A DNA stretch of 64,000 nt from the NCBI RefSeq assembly GCF_003990645.1, contig NZ_RYZK01000008.1, positions 109,011 to 173,010 of the forward strand, written 5' to 3'. Below are positions 1-8,190 of this stretch, one piece after another; position 1 is the first letter of the stretch; each line of letters opens with the position of its first letter. A program made the translations under genes and the position numbers. The notes beneath the pieces are model-generated. The model saw only the letters and a program-made list of their open reading frames with translations. It was not told the origin of the DNA and ran no database searches. The DNA is from Shimia sediminis. Lineage in GTDB: Bacteria; Pseudomonadota; Alphaproteobacteria; Rhodobacterales; Rhodobacteraceae.

Positions 1-508
1 CATCAAAGGCGTCCAATTCATCCACCGACAGGATGTCGGGGCCAAACAGGCGCTGTTTGCTGCGCGGATCGCGCGGAGGCTTGGGGCGCTTGCCATTCGG
101 ATCGACCAGCGAGAACTCCATCTCGGTTGCCGCCATCACCGACCATCCCCGTGCCGTATAGCGGTCCAACACGCTCGCCAGGGCCTGTCGCGGGTCGCCA
201 AGATAGGGGCTACCGTCTTCCATATGCATGGTCAGCGGCACCAGCGCCGAAGGGGTCGCCAGCCACGGCATGGGCACCGCACCCCGATCGGTCGGAAACA
301 GAATGCCATCCGCATCGCCGGTCTCGAACACCAGCGGCGAATCCTCGATATCCGCGCCCCAGACATCGACGTTCAGACAGGACAGCGGCATGCGGATCGC
401 GCCCTTGTCGAGTTTTGCGCCATACGAAGAGGGCACGCGTTTCCCGCGCATCTGGCCATTAAGGTCCGATGCGGCCACACGAAGGGTCGAAAACTGGCTC
501 AGATCCAT
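1..508 (-). CDS. Glutamine synthetase family protein (C-terminus outside window)
   Basis: The gene reads leftwards from an ATG at 508 and leaves the window after 169 codons, so only the N-terminal part is visible. It starts MDLSQFSTLRVAASDLNGQ, a DLNG pattern typical of the beta-grasp domain of glutamine-synthetase-like ligases of the gamma-glutamylputrescine synthetase (PuuA/GlnT) type. ATEMEFSLVD near residue 132 matches the start of the catalytic ATP-grasp-like domain, whose first metal-binding glutamate lies in an ExEF motif. Family knowledge suggests ATP-dependent gamma-glutamylation of an amine in the cytoplasm. The actual substrate cannot be read from this fragment. It diverges from the Tat-protein gene at 753. 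Confidence 0.8.
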   Translation of the reverse strand, partial: MDLSQFSTLRVAASDLNGQMRGKRVPSSYGAKLDKGAIRMPLSCLNVDVWGADIEDSPLVFETGDADGILFPTDRGAVPMPWLATPSALVPLTMHMEDGSPYLGDPRQALASVLDRYTARGWSVMAATEMEFSLVDPNGKRPKPPRDPRSKQRLFGPDILSVDELDAFD

Positions 509-642
509 GGGAGGACTCCGGTTGGATTTGCCCGTTTGTAGCGCAGGGTTTCGGCCCTGTCCATAATTTGATCAAAAAATGAAAGGCAAGGCAAATTGCA
601 GAGGGGCAGCTGGGTGATCCTGGGGATTTTCACGTAAATGTG

Positions 643-673
643 TTGACCTTTCCCGGCCTGCCCGCGTCATAGT
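643..673 (+). promoter_or_regulatory. Putative sigma70-type promoter for the 753 gene
   Basis: TTGACC at 643-648 and CATAGT at 668-673 (or TCATAG one base earlier) are separated by 18-19 bases, about 80 bases before the ATG at 753. Both resemble -35 and -10 hexamers seen in this order. This is a pattern match only. Confidence 0.35.
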
Positions 674-752
674 AGCTGGCATAATTGACTCATTGCGCCC
701 GAGGCCCATCTTGGGCGTAGATCAGAATTTTCTTAAAGGGGAGATTGAAATC

Positions 753-1166
753 ATGTCCAACCTGTCCAGACGCCAGATGCTGGCTGTGACCGTTGCCGCC
801 ACGGCGCTGACCACCTATGCGCCCATGGCGCTTGCCGCGGATATTCCCGCGCCCAAGGGCGGCGGCGGTGTCGTGGTGTTCTACCGTGGTGGCTCAACTG
901 CAGGCAATGCGGTGCGTTTCAGCATCGAAGACGCCAATGGCAACGTTGTCGCAAACCTGCAACGCGGCGCGATTGAGCCTGTGCATGTGCCCGCTGGCGA
1001 CAACTTCTTCCGCGTGCCCGAGGCCAACAACACCGAGGGCACCATCCCCGTGAAAGCAGGCGAAACCGTCTGGATTCGCTGCTTCCTGGATGCCGCCACC
1101 AATACCGGCAAGCTGCAATTCCAGCGCGTCGACGAAGCCAGGGCGCGTAAAGAGCTGCGCATCTGA
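753..1166 (+). CDS. Small Tat-exported protein, DUF2846-like
   Basis: This 137-residue protein starts at the ATG at 753 behind AAGGGGAG, not at the earlier in-frame start at 693. The N-terminus has a twin arginine at residues 6-7 (LSRRQML), a hydrophobic stretch and an AxA-type end near residue 24, as in Tat signal peptides. The mature part has alternating beta-strand-like segments: VVFYRGG, FSIEDANGNVVANL, a PAGDNFFRV turn and a VKAGETVWIRC strand. This resembles small DUF2846-type beta-sandwich domains, but that assignment is inferred. No catalytic residues are obvious. It is probably periplasmic; function is unknown. It converges on the amino acid ABC operon. Confidence 0.75.
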   Translation: MSNLSRRQMLAVTVAATALTTYAPMALAADIPAPKGGGGVVVFYRGGSTAGNAVRFSIEDANGNVVANLQRGAIEPVHVPAGDNFFRVPEANNTEGTIPVKAGETVWIRCFLDAATNTGKLQFQRVDEARARKELRI

Positions 1167-1182
1167 TAAACGATGGTCCGCC

Positions 1183-1989
1183 TCAGCGAATGATGTTGGG
1201 GCGGAACCGCATCTTGGCCCTTGCCTCTTGCGGCAAATGCCGGTTCAGACGCTTGTTGATCAACCCGAACAACCCGACAATGATCAGCGTCAGGATGATG
1301 AAATACATCGCCAGGATCGGGTAGGGCACAAACGGGTTGAACGTCTTATCCGCGAAATAGCTGGCGTAATACAACGCGTCTCCGCGCTGGCGCAGCACCG
1401 GAAAGCCCGAGAAAAACACCAGCGTTGTGGCGTGAAACAGAAAGATCGCCTCGTTGGTATAGGCAGGCCAGGCCAGCCGCATCATGGTCGGAAACACCAC
1501 CCGTTTGAACCGCGACCACCCCGACATGCCATAGGCATCGGCGGCTTCCGTGTCGCCCTTGGGGATCGACAACAGCGCGCCATAGAAAATCTCGCCCGAA
1601 TAGGCTGCCGTGTTAAAGAACAAGACGACCAGCGCCCCCAGCCACGCCGAGGTAAAGGGCGAAAAGAACGGCACCGCCTGTTTCAGCGACAGGAACAGGA
1701 AGTAGGCAAAGAAAAACTGGATGAACAGCGGTGAGCCGCGGAAGACAAAGATGAACCACTCCGCCGGTTTTCTCAGCCATCGGCTCTGGCTGTTTTTACC
1801 CACCGCCAGCGCCGTGGCGAAAAAGAACCCGGCAATCAACGCGAGCGCCCCGAAATAGATGTTCCAGATCATGCCCGAGCCGATCAGCGTGAACTGCTGA
1901 CACAGGGTGTAATCCTCGCGCGGCAACAGCCGCTCGCCAATCCCGATCGAGCGCAGGGCATAGTCCTGAATGGTGATCCAGCAGCTCAT
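1183..1989 (-). CDS. Polar amino acid ABC transporter permease (HisM-like)
   Basis: This 268-residue inner-membrane protein is the last gene of a four-gene importer operon read leftwards. It has several hydrophobic helices and the EAA-type cytoplasmic loop, seen as EAADAYGMSGWSRFKRVVFPTMMRLAWPA, which docks on the ATPase. The family is the HisM/ArtM/GlnP type of binding-protein-dependent permease. Its start overlaps the stop of the upstream permease by four bases (ATGA), which indicates translational coupling. Together with the second permease it forms the channel for a polar, probably basic, amino acid. The substrate is inferred from the binding protein and is not proven. Confidence 0.9.
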   Translation of the reverse strand: MSCWITIQDYALRSIGIGERLLPREDYTLCQQFTLIGSGMIWNIYFGALALIAGFFFATALAVGKNSQSRWLRKPAEWFIFVFRGSPLFIQFFFAYFLFLSLKQAVPFFSPFTSAWLGALVVLFFNTAAYSGEIFYGALLSIPKGDTEAADAYGMSGWSRFKRVVFPTMMRLAWPAYTNEAIFLFHATTLVFFSGFPVLRQRGDALYYASYFADKTFNPFVPYPILAMYFIILTLIIVGLFGLINKRLNRHLPQEARAKMRFRPNIIR

Positions 1990-2870
1990 GCGTTGGCCCT
2001 CCGCTGGGCTTCACCGCCCGCCGTGGCCTGCCCATGGGTCAGACGTTTCATCACTTTGTCCAGCACCACCTCGGAGACCTTGGTAAAGGCCAGATAGAAC
2101 ACCAGCAACGCGCCAAAGTAGTACATCCGCCAATCACCATGCGGATATTCGGTAAAGCGCGCGTTCTTGGTGCCCCCCAACTCGCGCGCCCAATAAACGA
2201 TGTCCTCGACACCCAGCAGGAACAACAAAGGAGTCGCCTTGATCAGCACCATCCACAGGTTCGACAGACCCGGCAGGGCATAGACCCACATCTGCGGCAC
2301 CAGCACCCGCCAGAATGTCTGGCGGCGGGTCATGCCATAGGCCTCGGCGGTTTCCAATTGCGCACGCGGCACGGCGCGCATGGCGCCAAACAACACGTTC
2401 GAGGCAAAGGCGCCAAACACGATGGCAAAGGTCAGCACCGCAAGGAAAAAACCATAAGTTTCATGCACCCATTGGGCCGAGGTCGACAACGGCAGCTTGG
2501 CCTCGGCGCAGACCACAAAATCGTTGCCCTGACGAACGGGCTGATCCCAGTCCGGGCATTTGACCTGATGGCGCAACCATTCAAAGGCCTGATCCAGCGC
2601 GATCACGAAAAACAGGAAAAACGCAATGTCGGGCACGCCGCGCACGATGGCGGTATAGCCCTTGCCCAGCCAGCGCAGCGGCGCGATCCGCGACCGTGCG
2701 GCCGTGGCCCCGGCAAAGCCGAACATCAGCGCCACAGGCGCAGTGATGGCCAAAAGCACAAGAACAACAACAACGGACACATACATGCCCATATGCTTGC
2801 CCGTGGTCAGGTAACAGCTGAGCCAGGTCAGGCCTTCCAGCGTGTCCGGGTCTGTACAATAGGAAAACAT
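1986..2870 (-). CDS. Polar amino acid ABC transporter permease (HisQ-like)
   Basis: This 294-residue permease subunit pairs with the gene at 1183. It has a first membrane segment around residues 30-55, the loop ETAEAYGMTRRQTFWRVLVPQ characteristic of the family (EAA motif), and further membrane helices to residue 275. An insertion near residues 105-140 holds two cysteines (KCPDWD and VVCAEAK), longer than in typical HisQ proteins and probably periplasmic. It lies 125 bases downstream of the binding-protein gene and is in the same operon. Confidence 0.9.
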   Translation of the reverse strand: MFSYCTDPDTLEGLTWLSCYLTTGKHMGMYVSVVVVLVLLAITAPVALMFGFAGATAARSRIAPLRWLGKGYTAIVRGVPDIAFFLFFVIALDQAFEWLRHQVKCPDWDQPVRQGNDFVVCAEAKLPLSTSAQWVHETYGFFLAVLTFAIVFGAFASNVLFGAMRAVPRAQLETAEAYGMTRRQTFWRVLVPQMWVYALPGLSNLWMVLIKATPLLFLLGVEDIVYWARELGGTKNARFTEYPHGDWRMYYFGALLVFYLAFTKVSEVVLDKVMKRLTHGQATAGGEAQRRANA

Positions 2871-2995
2871 GCGGTTGATCTGTCCTTGTTCGTCGTGTTG
2901 TCCGCTCAGACTACCCCGGTTGGGGCAGGAGCCTGCAACAGTCGGGTTCGCAACCTATTGGGGCTGCGAACCCGGTCATCCCCTGGGGGATCAGT

Positions 2996-3706
2996 TTACC
3001 ACTGCGAGGAAACTTTCCACTTGGCGATCAGTTCGTTCAGCGACCCATCGTCCTTCATCGTCTGGATTGCCGCGTCGAACTTGGCGCGCAGCTCACCATC
3101 CGATTCGCGGATGCCCATGCCAACGCCGCCGCCAATGGCTTCCTTGCGCTCCAGCATCACCAGACCATCGGTGCCCGCCACGGTGTCAAGGAAGCTCTGG
3201 TCCGCCAGAACCGCGTCCGCTTCGCCGTTGCGCACAGCCGCCACGGTTTCTTCGGGGGTGGCGAATTCGATCAGGGTCCAGCCCTGTTCAGCGATAAAGG
3301 CCGCCTGGATGGTGGTCGCCTGCGCCGCGATCACGCCGCCTTCAACGTCCAGGCCAGCGTCCATGGCGACATAGGCCGACGGATCCGGCGGGGTGTAGGC
3401 CTGGGTAAAGTCGATCACCTCGTCACGCTCATCAGTGATGCTCATGCCGGCGATGATGGTGTCATAGTTGCCGCTGACGAGGTTCGGAATGATCGAATCC
3501 CAATCGTTCTTGACCCATTCACAGGTCAGCTCGGCGCGTTTGCACAGCTCGTCGCCCAGCTCGCGCTCAAAGCCGTCGATCTCGCCCTTGTCGTTGACAA
3601 AGTTCCACGGCTCATAGGCCCCCTCGGTGCCCATGCGCACCACGTCGGCTGACGCGATACCGGCAACAAGTGCCAGCGCAGCCGTGCTGAGGATCAGTTT
3701 CTTCAT
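2996..3706 (-). CDS. Periplasmic polar amino acid-binding protein (HisJ/ArgT-like)
   Basis: This 236-residue protein has a Sec signal peptide (MKKLILSTAALALVAGIASA). The mature part is a family-3 solute-binding protein: RMGTEGAYEPWNFVN at the N-terminus, GFERELGDELCKRA, the DTIIAGMSIT hinge region and ADAVLADQ. HisJ, ArgT and lysine/arginine/ornithine-binding proteins share these elements and their length. It delivers substrate to the two permeases downstream. The exact amino acid is inferred as basic or histidine-like and was not determined. Confidence 0.9.
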   Translation of the reverse strand: MKKLILSTAALALVAGIASADVVRMGTEGAYEPWNFVNDKGEIDGFERELGDELCKRAELTCEWVKNDWDSIIPNLVSGNYDTIIAGMSITDERDEVIDFTQAYTPPDPSAYVAMDAGLDVEGGVIAAQATTIQAAFIAEQGWTLIEFATPEETVAAVRNGEADAVLADQSFLDTVAGTDGLVMLERKEAIGGGVGMGIRESDGELRAKFDAAIQTMKDDGSLNELIAKWKVSSQW

Positions 3707-3735
3707 AGTTTCACTCCCACTAGTTTGGTTCTTGT

Positions 3736-4512
3736 TTAATGTGCAGCAGTGGCCGACAGGAATCCCTGCAGCCGTTCGGTCTTCGGCGATCCGAACAGGG
3801 TCGCCGGGTCGCCTTCTTCTTCGATCTTGCCCTGGTGCAGGAACACCACGTGATCACTCACGTCATGGGCCATCTTCATGTCATGGGTTACGATCAGCAT
3901 GGTGCGGCCCTCTTCCGCCAATGCCTTGATAACACGCACAACCTCCTGTTCCAGCTCCGGGTCCAGCGCCGAGGTCGGCTCGTCAAACAACAGCGCTTCG
4001 GGCTCCATGCACAGGGCGCGCGCAATGGCCGCCCGCTGCTGTTGGCCCCCGGACAGCTGCGCCGGGTAAACGTCATGCTTGTCCGCAATGCCCACCTTGT
4101 TGAGATAGCCATGGGCGGCCTCTTCCACTTCGGCCCGGTCACGGCCCAGAACGGTCAGCGGCGCTTCCATCACGTTTTGCAGAATGGTCATGTGGGACCA
4201 CAGGTTGAACTGCTGGAACACCATCGACAGGTTGGTGCGAATGCGCAGCACCTGCTTGGCGTCCCCAGGGTGGCGGTCACGGCCCTGGCCACTCCACGTC
4301 ACCGGTTCGCCCTTGAACAGGATTTCGCCCTGCTGGCTGTCTTCCAAAAGGTTGGCACAGCGCAGGATGGTCGACTTGCCCGATCCCGAAGAGCCGATCA
4401 ACGAAACGACATCGCCGCGATGGGCCGTGATATCCACACCCTTGATGACCTCAAGGTCACCGTAAGCTTTGTGCAGATTGCGAATTTCCAGAACGGGGGT
4501 TGTGTCAGACAC
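3736..4512 (-). CDS. Polar amino acid ABC transporter ATPase (HisP-like)
   Basis: This 258-residue ATPase has a Walker A motif GSSGSGKST, the signature LSGGQQQR, Walker B LLFDEPTSALD and the switch histidine in VTHD. I place the start at a GTG at 4512 (residues then read SDTTPVLEIRNLHKAYG), because the longer reading to 4755 would overlap the next gene and adds sequence unlike any ABC ATPase. It is the first gene of the operon ATPase, binding protein, permease, permease. It acts on the cytoplasmic face and couples ATP hydrolysis to uptake. Confidence 0.92.
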   Translation of the reverse strand: MSDTTPVLEIRNLHKAYGDLEVIKGVDITAHRGDVVSLIGSSGSGKSTILRCANLLEDSQQGEILFKGEPVTWSGQGRDRHPGDAKQVLRIRTNLSMVFQQFNLWSHMTILQNVMEAPLTVLGRDRAEVEEAAHGYLNKVGIADKHDVYPAQLSGGQQQRAAIARALCMEPEALLFDEPTSALDPELEQEVVRVIKALAEEGRTMLIVTHDMKMAHDVSDHVVFLHQGKIEEEGDPATLFGSPKTERLQGFLSATAAH

Positions 4513-4654
4513 GATTGGCAGGCTTCTTTTTATTGCGATCCGGACCCCATAAGGGGCGAAAAAATGACCAAATGCAACTTGCAAAACGGGTGACGCGGGT
4601 GGAGATCGGCCAAAGTGGAAGGTTTGCCTGCCGATTTGGCACCCATTTGCCGGA

Positions 4655-5398
4655 TCAAAGCGCCTCGGGGGGCGGTGGCGTGGGCACCGCCAGATAGGTG
4701 CTTGGCGGGATCTGAACCAGCCCCTGCAATCCCAGGGTCGCCCGGTCCGCATCACTCATCGCGCCAATGGCGGTGCTCAGCGCGGCGCGGATTTCGGCCG
4801 GGTTCTGCCTAGGGCCGGTGATATAGGGCAGGGTGGGGGTCGCCTTGGTGCGCCCCAACACATGCAGCTCGCTTGCAAAATCGTCATAGCGCCGGATCAA
4901 TTCCCAGGTCAGCACATCCAAAGATGCAAAGCTGGCCTGTTTCTCGGCAACCGCCCGTGCCGACAGGTAATGCGCTCCGGACTGCAGCCGTTTCTCAGGC
5001 TTTAAACCCATCTCGGCTAGATGCGACACCGGCGCGGCCCAACCCGATTGTGACTGCGGTTCATTATAGGCAAAGACCCCACCGCAAAGCTCGGCCAGCG
5101 TCGCCTGCGCCTGATCCTTGTGGCAGATGAGCACGCTATAGTAGTGCCCCGCCGGGCAATCGGGAAAGCCATAGTCGGGTGTCGCGACCAGTTGCACCTG
5201 CCGGTGCAGCCCCAGCCGATAGGGCATGCCGCAGGTCTGGGCAAAGATCAGCTCCGGGTCGGTCCAGATGTCAAAGAAATCCCGCTCGCGCTCCAGCGTC
5301 CGTGGCCCAAAGCCCAGCTCAAACCGCATGCTCGACCACAGCCGATCATTGGCCTCGCGCGTCTCGGGACGGTCATACATGCCCAGCATGGCGGTCAT
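4655..5398 (-). CDS. PhnD-like substrate-binding domain protein without signal peptide
   Basis: This 247-residue protein resembles phosphate/phosphite/phosphonate-binding proteins of the PhnD family. Supporting patterns are FAQTCGMPYRLGLH, VATPDYGFPDCPAGHYYSVLI, and the NEPQSQSGW segment typical of the ligand-binding loop. It has no signal peptide, so it may stay in the cytoplasm, and no ABC partner genes lie beside it. Its start overlaps the stop of the preceding TerB-type gene by four bases, so both belong to a co-transcribed unit. A transport role is therefore doubtful; the domain may serve sensing or another function. Confidence 0.75.
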   Translation of the reverse strand: MTAMLGMYDRPETREANDRLWSSMRFELGFGPRTLERERDFFDIWTDPELIFAQTCGMPYRLGLHRQVQLVATPDYGFPDCPAGHYYSVLICHKDQAQATLAELCGGVFAYNEPQSQSGWAAPVSHLAEMGLKPEKRLQSGAHYLSARAVAEKQASFASLDVLTWELIRRYDDFASELHVLGRTKATPTLPYITGPRQNPAEIRAALSTAIGAMSDADRATLGLQGLVQIPPSTYLAVPTPPPPEAL

Positions 5399-5832
5399 GC
5401 GCGGCTAACCCTCTGGCGCGCCAACGCGCTGTCACGGTCGTTGATCCCCAAAAGATTTGCCGCCAGCCGCACCACCGCATCCTCTTCGGCGTCGCGCACC
5501 CCGTCAGCCAGCACCACGCGCCACAAGGCTTCGATCACGCCGATACGCTCCTCATGCGGCACCGCATCCTTGATCTCGCGGGTAAAGCGCACCGTATCCG
5601 GCGCAGTTGCTTCTACCTCTTCCCCCTCGCGCCGCAACGCCGTGGCCTCAAAGGGCGAGAGCCCGTAGCGCCCCATCAACACCTTGTCGATCTGGGCGGC
5701 CTCATCGGTCGAGTACACCTCGTCCGCCCGCGCAATCCGCACCAACAGCGCACACAGCGCCAACCGCTCGTCGTCAGCACTCAGCCCCGCATTGGCGCCT
5801 TCGGTCAGTCTCTTGAAAAACCCTGCAATCAT
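5395..5832 (-). CDS. TerB-family protein
   Basis: This 145-residue helical protein starts MIAGFFKRL at 5832; the longer reading to 5928 runs through a repeated intergenic element and is unlikely. The pattern LALCALLVRIARADEVYSTDEAAQIDKVL and a second VLADGVRDAEEDAVVR segment match the all-helical acidic TerB domain named after tellurite resistance. Most TerB-like proteins have unknown roles and are not proof of tellurite resistance. It resembles its neighbour at 5952 closely in layout, which suggests tandem duplication. Confidence 0.8.
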   Translation of the reverse strand: MIAGFFKRLTEGANAGLSADDERLALCALLVRIARADEVYSTDEAAQIDKVLMGRYGLSPFEATALRREGEEVEATAPDTVRFTREIKDAVPHEERIGVIEALWRVVLADGVRDAEEDAVVRLAANLLGINDRDSALARQRVSRA

Positions 5833-5889
5833 CTCACTACCCGATCTAGGCGCCACGGCGCCAAAAACAAACCCCAGCCATGTCTGACT

Positions 5890-5936
5890 GGCCAAATACC
5901 CGGGGTGACTTGGGGGCACGAAGGGCAAAGCCCCCG
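5890..5936. repeat. Intergenic GCCAAATAC..CCGGGG element, copy 1
   Basis: GGCCAAATACCCGGGGTGAC is followed by a GGGGGC/GCCCCC hairpin (5912-5917 with 5930-5935). Related copies occur at 7438, 8170 and 17117 in this window, all between genes. It resembles a common intergenic element of the order and could act as a terminator between the two TerB genes. Confidence 0.55.
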
Positions 5937-5951
5937 ACTGCCCTCAATCCC

Positions 5952-6368
5952 TTAAACCGGCCGATCTTCGGGACGTATGCCAAAGATCTTTTCGATCTCC
6001 AACAGGGTCTCGTCCTCTTCCGGCGCATGGTCGCCATCCGCCATGATCACCCGCCACAACGCCCGGATCATCTCGAGCCGGTGCGGATAGTCCACGGTCT
6101 GACGAATGAGCAGCGCAAAATCCGGCGTGCCGGGCGCCTGGGCCTCAAGCTTTTCACAGGTGGCCCGCATCTTGGCAGCCTCAATGGGGTTGAGGCTGAA
6201 ACTGTCGGCCAGGATACGGTCGATCTCGCCAATTTCCACCGCGTCATAGTGATTGTCCGATTTCGCCACCCGCACCAGGAGCGCCCCCAGCGCCAGATGC
6301 TCGTCAGGTTCGGGCAGGGACGGGGCTTCGCGCTTGCCGCGCAACCGGTTTATCAGGCTTTCAAACAT
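5952..6368 (-). CDS. TerB-family protein (paralogue of 5395)
   Basis: This 138-residue protein has the same plan as its downstream neighbour: LALGALLVRVAKSDNHYDAVEIGEIDRIL in the first half and MADGDHAPEEDETLLEIEKIF in the second. These are the acidic, metal-binding-like helical repeats of the TerB fold. The N-terminal MFESLINRLRGK is amphipathic. Its start overlaps the stop of the DUF1330 gene by one base (TGATG), showing coupling. Function is unknown; it is likely cytoplasmic. Confidence 0.8.
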   Translation of the reverse strand: MFESLINRLRGKREAPSLPEPDEHLALGALLVRVAKSDNHYDAVEIGEIDRILADSFSLNPIEAAKMRATCEKLEAQAPGTPDFALLIRQTVDYPHRLEMIRALWRVIMADGDHAPEEDETLLEIEKIFGIRPEDRPV

Positions 6369-6661
6369 CAGCCGTCATACCCTTCGACGATCACCAGTTC
6401 CCCATCGGCCACCGGCAGGCGGATCGCCTTGGCCGCCTGGTAGCCGTCGCTGTGATAACAGTCCAGCGCGGCCTGATAGCTTGGAAATTCGATCACCACA
6501 TTGCGCGAGCGCGCCTCGCCCTCGACGGCCTCATACGCCCCGCCGCGGGTCAGAAACCGCCCGCCGTATTCTGCAAAAGGCGCGGCATTGGCTGCTACGT
6601 AGTTCTTGTAAGTGTCCAGATCCTTTACGTCGATCCGCCCGATCCAATAGCCCTTGGCCAT
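6368..6661 (-). CDS. DUF1330 family protein
   Basis: This 97-residue protein has the ferredoxin-like (ABM superfamily) DUF1330 pattern: MAKGYWIGRIDVKDLDTYK, a FLTRGG segment, and IEFPSYQAALDCYHSDGYQAAKAIR near the C-terminus. Proteins of this family are small, cytoplasmic and mostly uncharacterised; some relatives are monooxygenase-like. It begins the short run DUF1330, TerB, TerB, PhnD-like, with one- to four-base overlaps at two of the junctions. Confidence 0.85.
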   Translation of the reverse strand: MAKGYWIGRIDVKDLDTYKNYVAANAAPFAEYGGRFLTRGGAYEAVEGEARSRNVVIEFPSYQAALDCYHSDGYQAAKAIRLPVADGELVIVEGYDG

Positions 6662-6688
6662 GTTCCTCTCCCCCGTGTTTTTGGCTGC

Positions 6689-7384
6689 TCAAAACAGCAT
6701 GAGATCAATCTGGAAGAGGATATCGTCCAAGGCAACCCCTCCCGGGTCGGTATTGGTGATGACAATGCCCGCGACCAAAGGGCCGCCGGTCACGCGGAAC
6801 CCATGCTCGCTGACACCTTCACCCGGAGAAATCACCGCAACATCAAGGGGATACCCCTGTCGCGTAAAGGTCTGCACCCGCACCTCACCTCGCACAGAAC
6901 TGTTGCCCAACGGGCGCGCGTAATCCGTGTGCAGTCGAAAGCCAAAGGCCCATTGATCGCTGTCAAACACCACCGCCAAGGCGCCTTCGCCGCGCCCCGA
7001 GAGACGCTCGAACCCATGCGGACCCAAAGGCAGAACCGCGTTCGAGCCAAACCCGCGGTGATAGGCCACGGACAGGTTCTGGCCCGGTGCACCGGGGCGG
7101 ATCGCCAGGGGGCGGTGGCCATAGGCATGCCCCAGCGCATCATGCGGCGTGCCATTTCGGCCCGGAAGGTGGCGAATGGACTGCCCGGCAAAATGCTCGC
7201 CCAGCCAGGCGCCGGCCACGCGGATCGGGTGGTCCAGATTGAACCCCGGCTCAGCGCGCCGGGGCAGGGTCTCAAAGGTGATCGTGCTGCTGAGGTCGCG
7301 TTGCAGCTCCGTGTAGGGCACCGGGGTGATCTCGGCATGAAGCGGTGCGGCAAGGGCAAGGCAAAGACAGGTCATGAGGCGCAT
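6689..7384 (-). CDS. Secreted protein of unknown function, paralogue of 7463
   Basis: This 231-residue protein starts at the ATG at 7384, which gives a clean Sec signal peptide (MRLMTCLCLALAAPLHA). The mature part has ITFETLPRR, AGAWLGEHFAGQS, IRPGAPGQNL, GEGALAVVFDSDQWAFGF and a C-terminal VAGIVITNTDPGGVALDDI block. The same blocks occur in the same order in the next gene, so the two are paralogues. The beta-rich pattern suggests an extracytoplasmic jelly-roll-like domain. I do not recognise a named family and see no catalytic motif. Confidence 0.7.
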   Translation of the reverse strand: MRLMTCLCLALAAPLHAEITPVPYTELQRDLSSTITFETLPRRAEPGFNLDHPIRVAGAWLGEHFAGQSIRHLPGRNGTPHDALGHAYGHRPLAIRPGAPGQNLSVAYHRGFGSNAVLPLGPHGFERLSGRGEGALAVVFDSDQWAFGFRLHTDYARPLGNSSVRGEVRVQTFTRQGYPLDVAVISPGEGVSEHGFRVTGGPLVAGIVITNTDPGGVALDDILFQIDLMLF

Positions 7385-7437
7385 GATCTGCACGCTAGTC
7401 AATCGCAGCGACTGGGGAAAGGGCAGGTGCCTGCGGC

Positions 7438-7452
7438 GCGAGTATTTTTGGC
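7438..7452. repeat. Intergenic GCCAAAAATACTCGC element, copy 2 (core only)
   Basis: On the minus strand this reads GCCAAAAATACTCGC, matching 14 of 15 bases of the core at 17118. It lies in the short gap between the two paralogous secreted-protein genes. No hairpin half is visible here. Confidence 0.5.
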
Positions 7453-7462
7453 AAAACGAAGA

Positions 7463-8128
7463 TTAGGGCTGCAACAGGCTCAGGATCGCCGCCTTGTCAA
7501 AGCGCAGATTGTCCAGCGCGATGCCCTCCGGGTCCTTGTTGGTCAGGATCAGACCGGCGATGTCGGTCTGTTCATCGGCGCGCAGAAAGCCATGGCTGGT
7601 TTCCGACAGGGGGCCGATCACATGGGTGTCGATCACGCGCCCGTCCCGGGCCAGAAAGCTCAGCGTTGCCATCCCTTGTTCGCCGCCCCGAATGTCGAGC
7701 GCGATCGCGCTTTGGTCGTAGTCAAAGATCACCGCAATGGCGCCTTCTCCCACGGCTTCGGTCTTGGGAAAGCCGCGCGGCCCGTGGCCCTGCAGGACCG
7801 AGGTGCGCATCAGCCGCAGGATGCCCAATGCCTCGCCGGGGGCGCCGGGGACAAGTGTCAGCGGGGCGCGGGCCGGGCCGGGCACCACGTCGAAATCGCC
7901 GTCGCTTTCCAGCGGCTGGCCGGCAAAGCGCTCGCCAAAGCGGGCTCCGTTTTGTTCAAGGATGCCGTCGATCTTGCGCCCGACGCCAAAGCCCGAAGGC
8001 AGGTCGTCAAAGGTGATGTGGCGCGACAGCATCAGGCTGTCGGCAGGTACGCTGCAGACCGCGCGCTCGCAGGCCAGCGCGGGCAGGGTGGTCAAAAGCG
8101 AAAAGCAGAAGGCAAAAAAGCTGCGCAT
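7463..8128 (-). CDS. Secreted protein of unknown function, paralogue of 6689
   Basis: This 221-residue protein starts at the ATG at 8128 with GGATGG upstream; another ATG nine bases earlier is possible. A signal peptide MRSFFAFCFSLLTTLPALA precedes a cysteine. The shared blocks with its neighbour are HITFDDLP, ERFAGQP, LVPGAPGEAL, GEGAIAVIFDYDQS and the C-terminal DIAGLILTNKDPEGIALDNLRF. It is probably periplasmic or outer-surface located. Function is unknown; tandem duplication is the simplest explanation for the pair. Confidence 0.7.
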   Translation of the reverse strand: MRSFFAFCFSLLTTLPALACERAVCSVPADSLMLSRHITFDDLPSGFGVGRKIDGILEQNGARFGERFAGQPLESDGDFDVVPGPARAPLTLVPGAPGEALGILRLMRTSVLQGHGPRGFPKTEAVGEGAIAVIFDYDQSAIALDIRGGEQGMATLSFLARDGRVIDTHVIGPLSETSHGFLRADEQTDIAGLILTNKDPEGIALDNLRFDKAAILSLLQP

Positions 8129-8169
8129 GGACACCATCCTAACGCAGCTTTTGATTTTCGCAAAATCGC

Positions 8170-8185
8170 AGGCCAAATACCCCGG
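8170..8185. repeat. Intergenic GGCCAAATACCCCGG element, copy 3 (core only)
   Basis: AGGCCAAATACCCCGG lies directly beside the palindromic repeat at 8191, so two different repeat families are packed into the gap between pyrG and the secreted-protein gene. Confidence 0.45.
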
Positions 8186-8190
8186 CCAGG

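Noticed and set aside
2034-3374. 446-codon open frame on the plus strand
   Set aside because: It lies opposite the permease and binding-protein genes, whose sequences match known families. Its composition is the usual antisense by-product of GC-rich coding DNA.
4513-4755. Longer N-terminus for the amino acid ABC ATPase
   Set aside because: The extra 81 residues overlap the next gene and resemble no ABC ATPase; the GTG at 4512 gives the normal length.
5395-6368. Tellurite resistance operon
   Set aside because: TerB-like domains alone are widespread; no terA, terC, terD or terZ genes are present.
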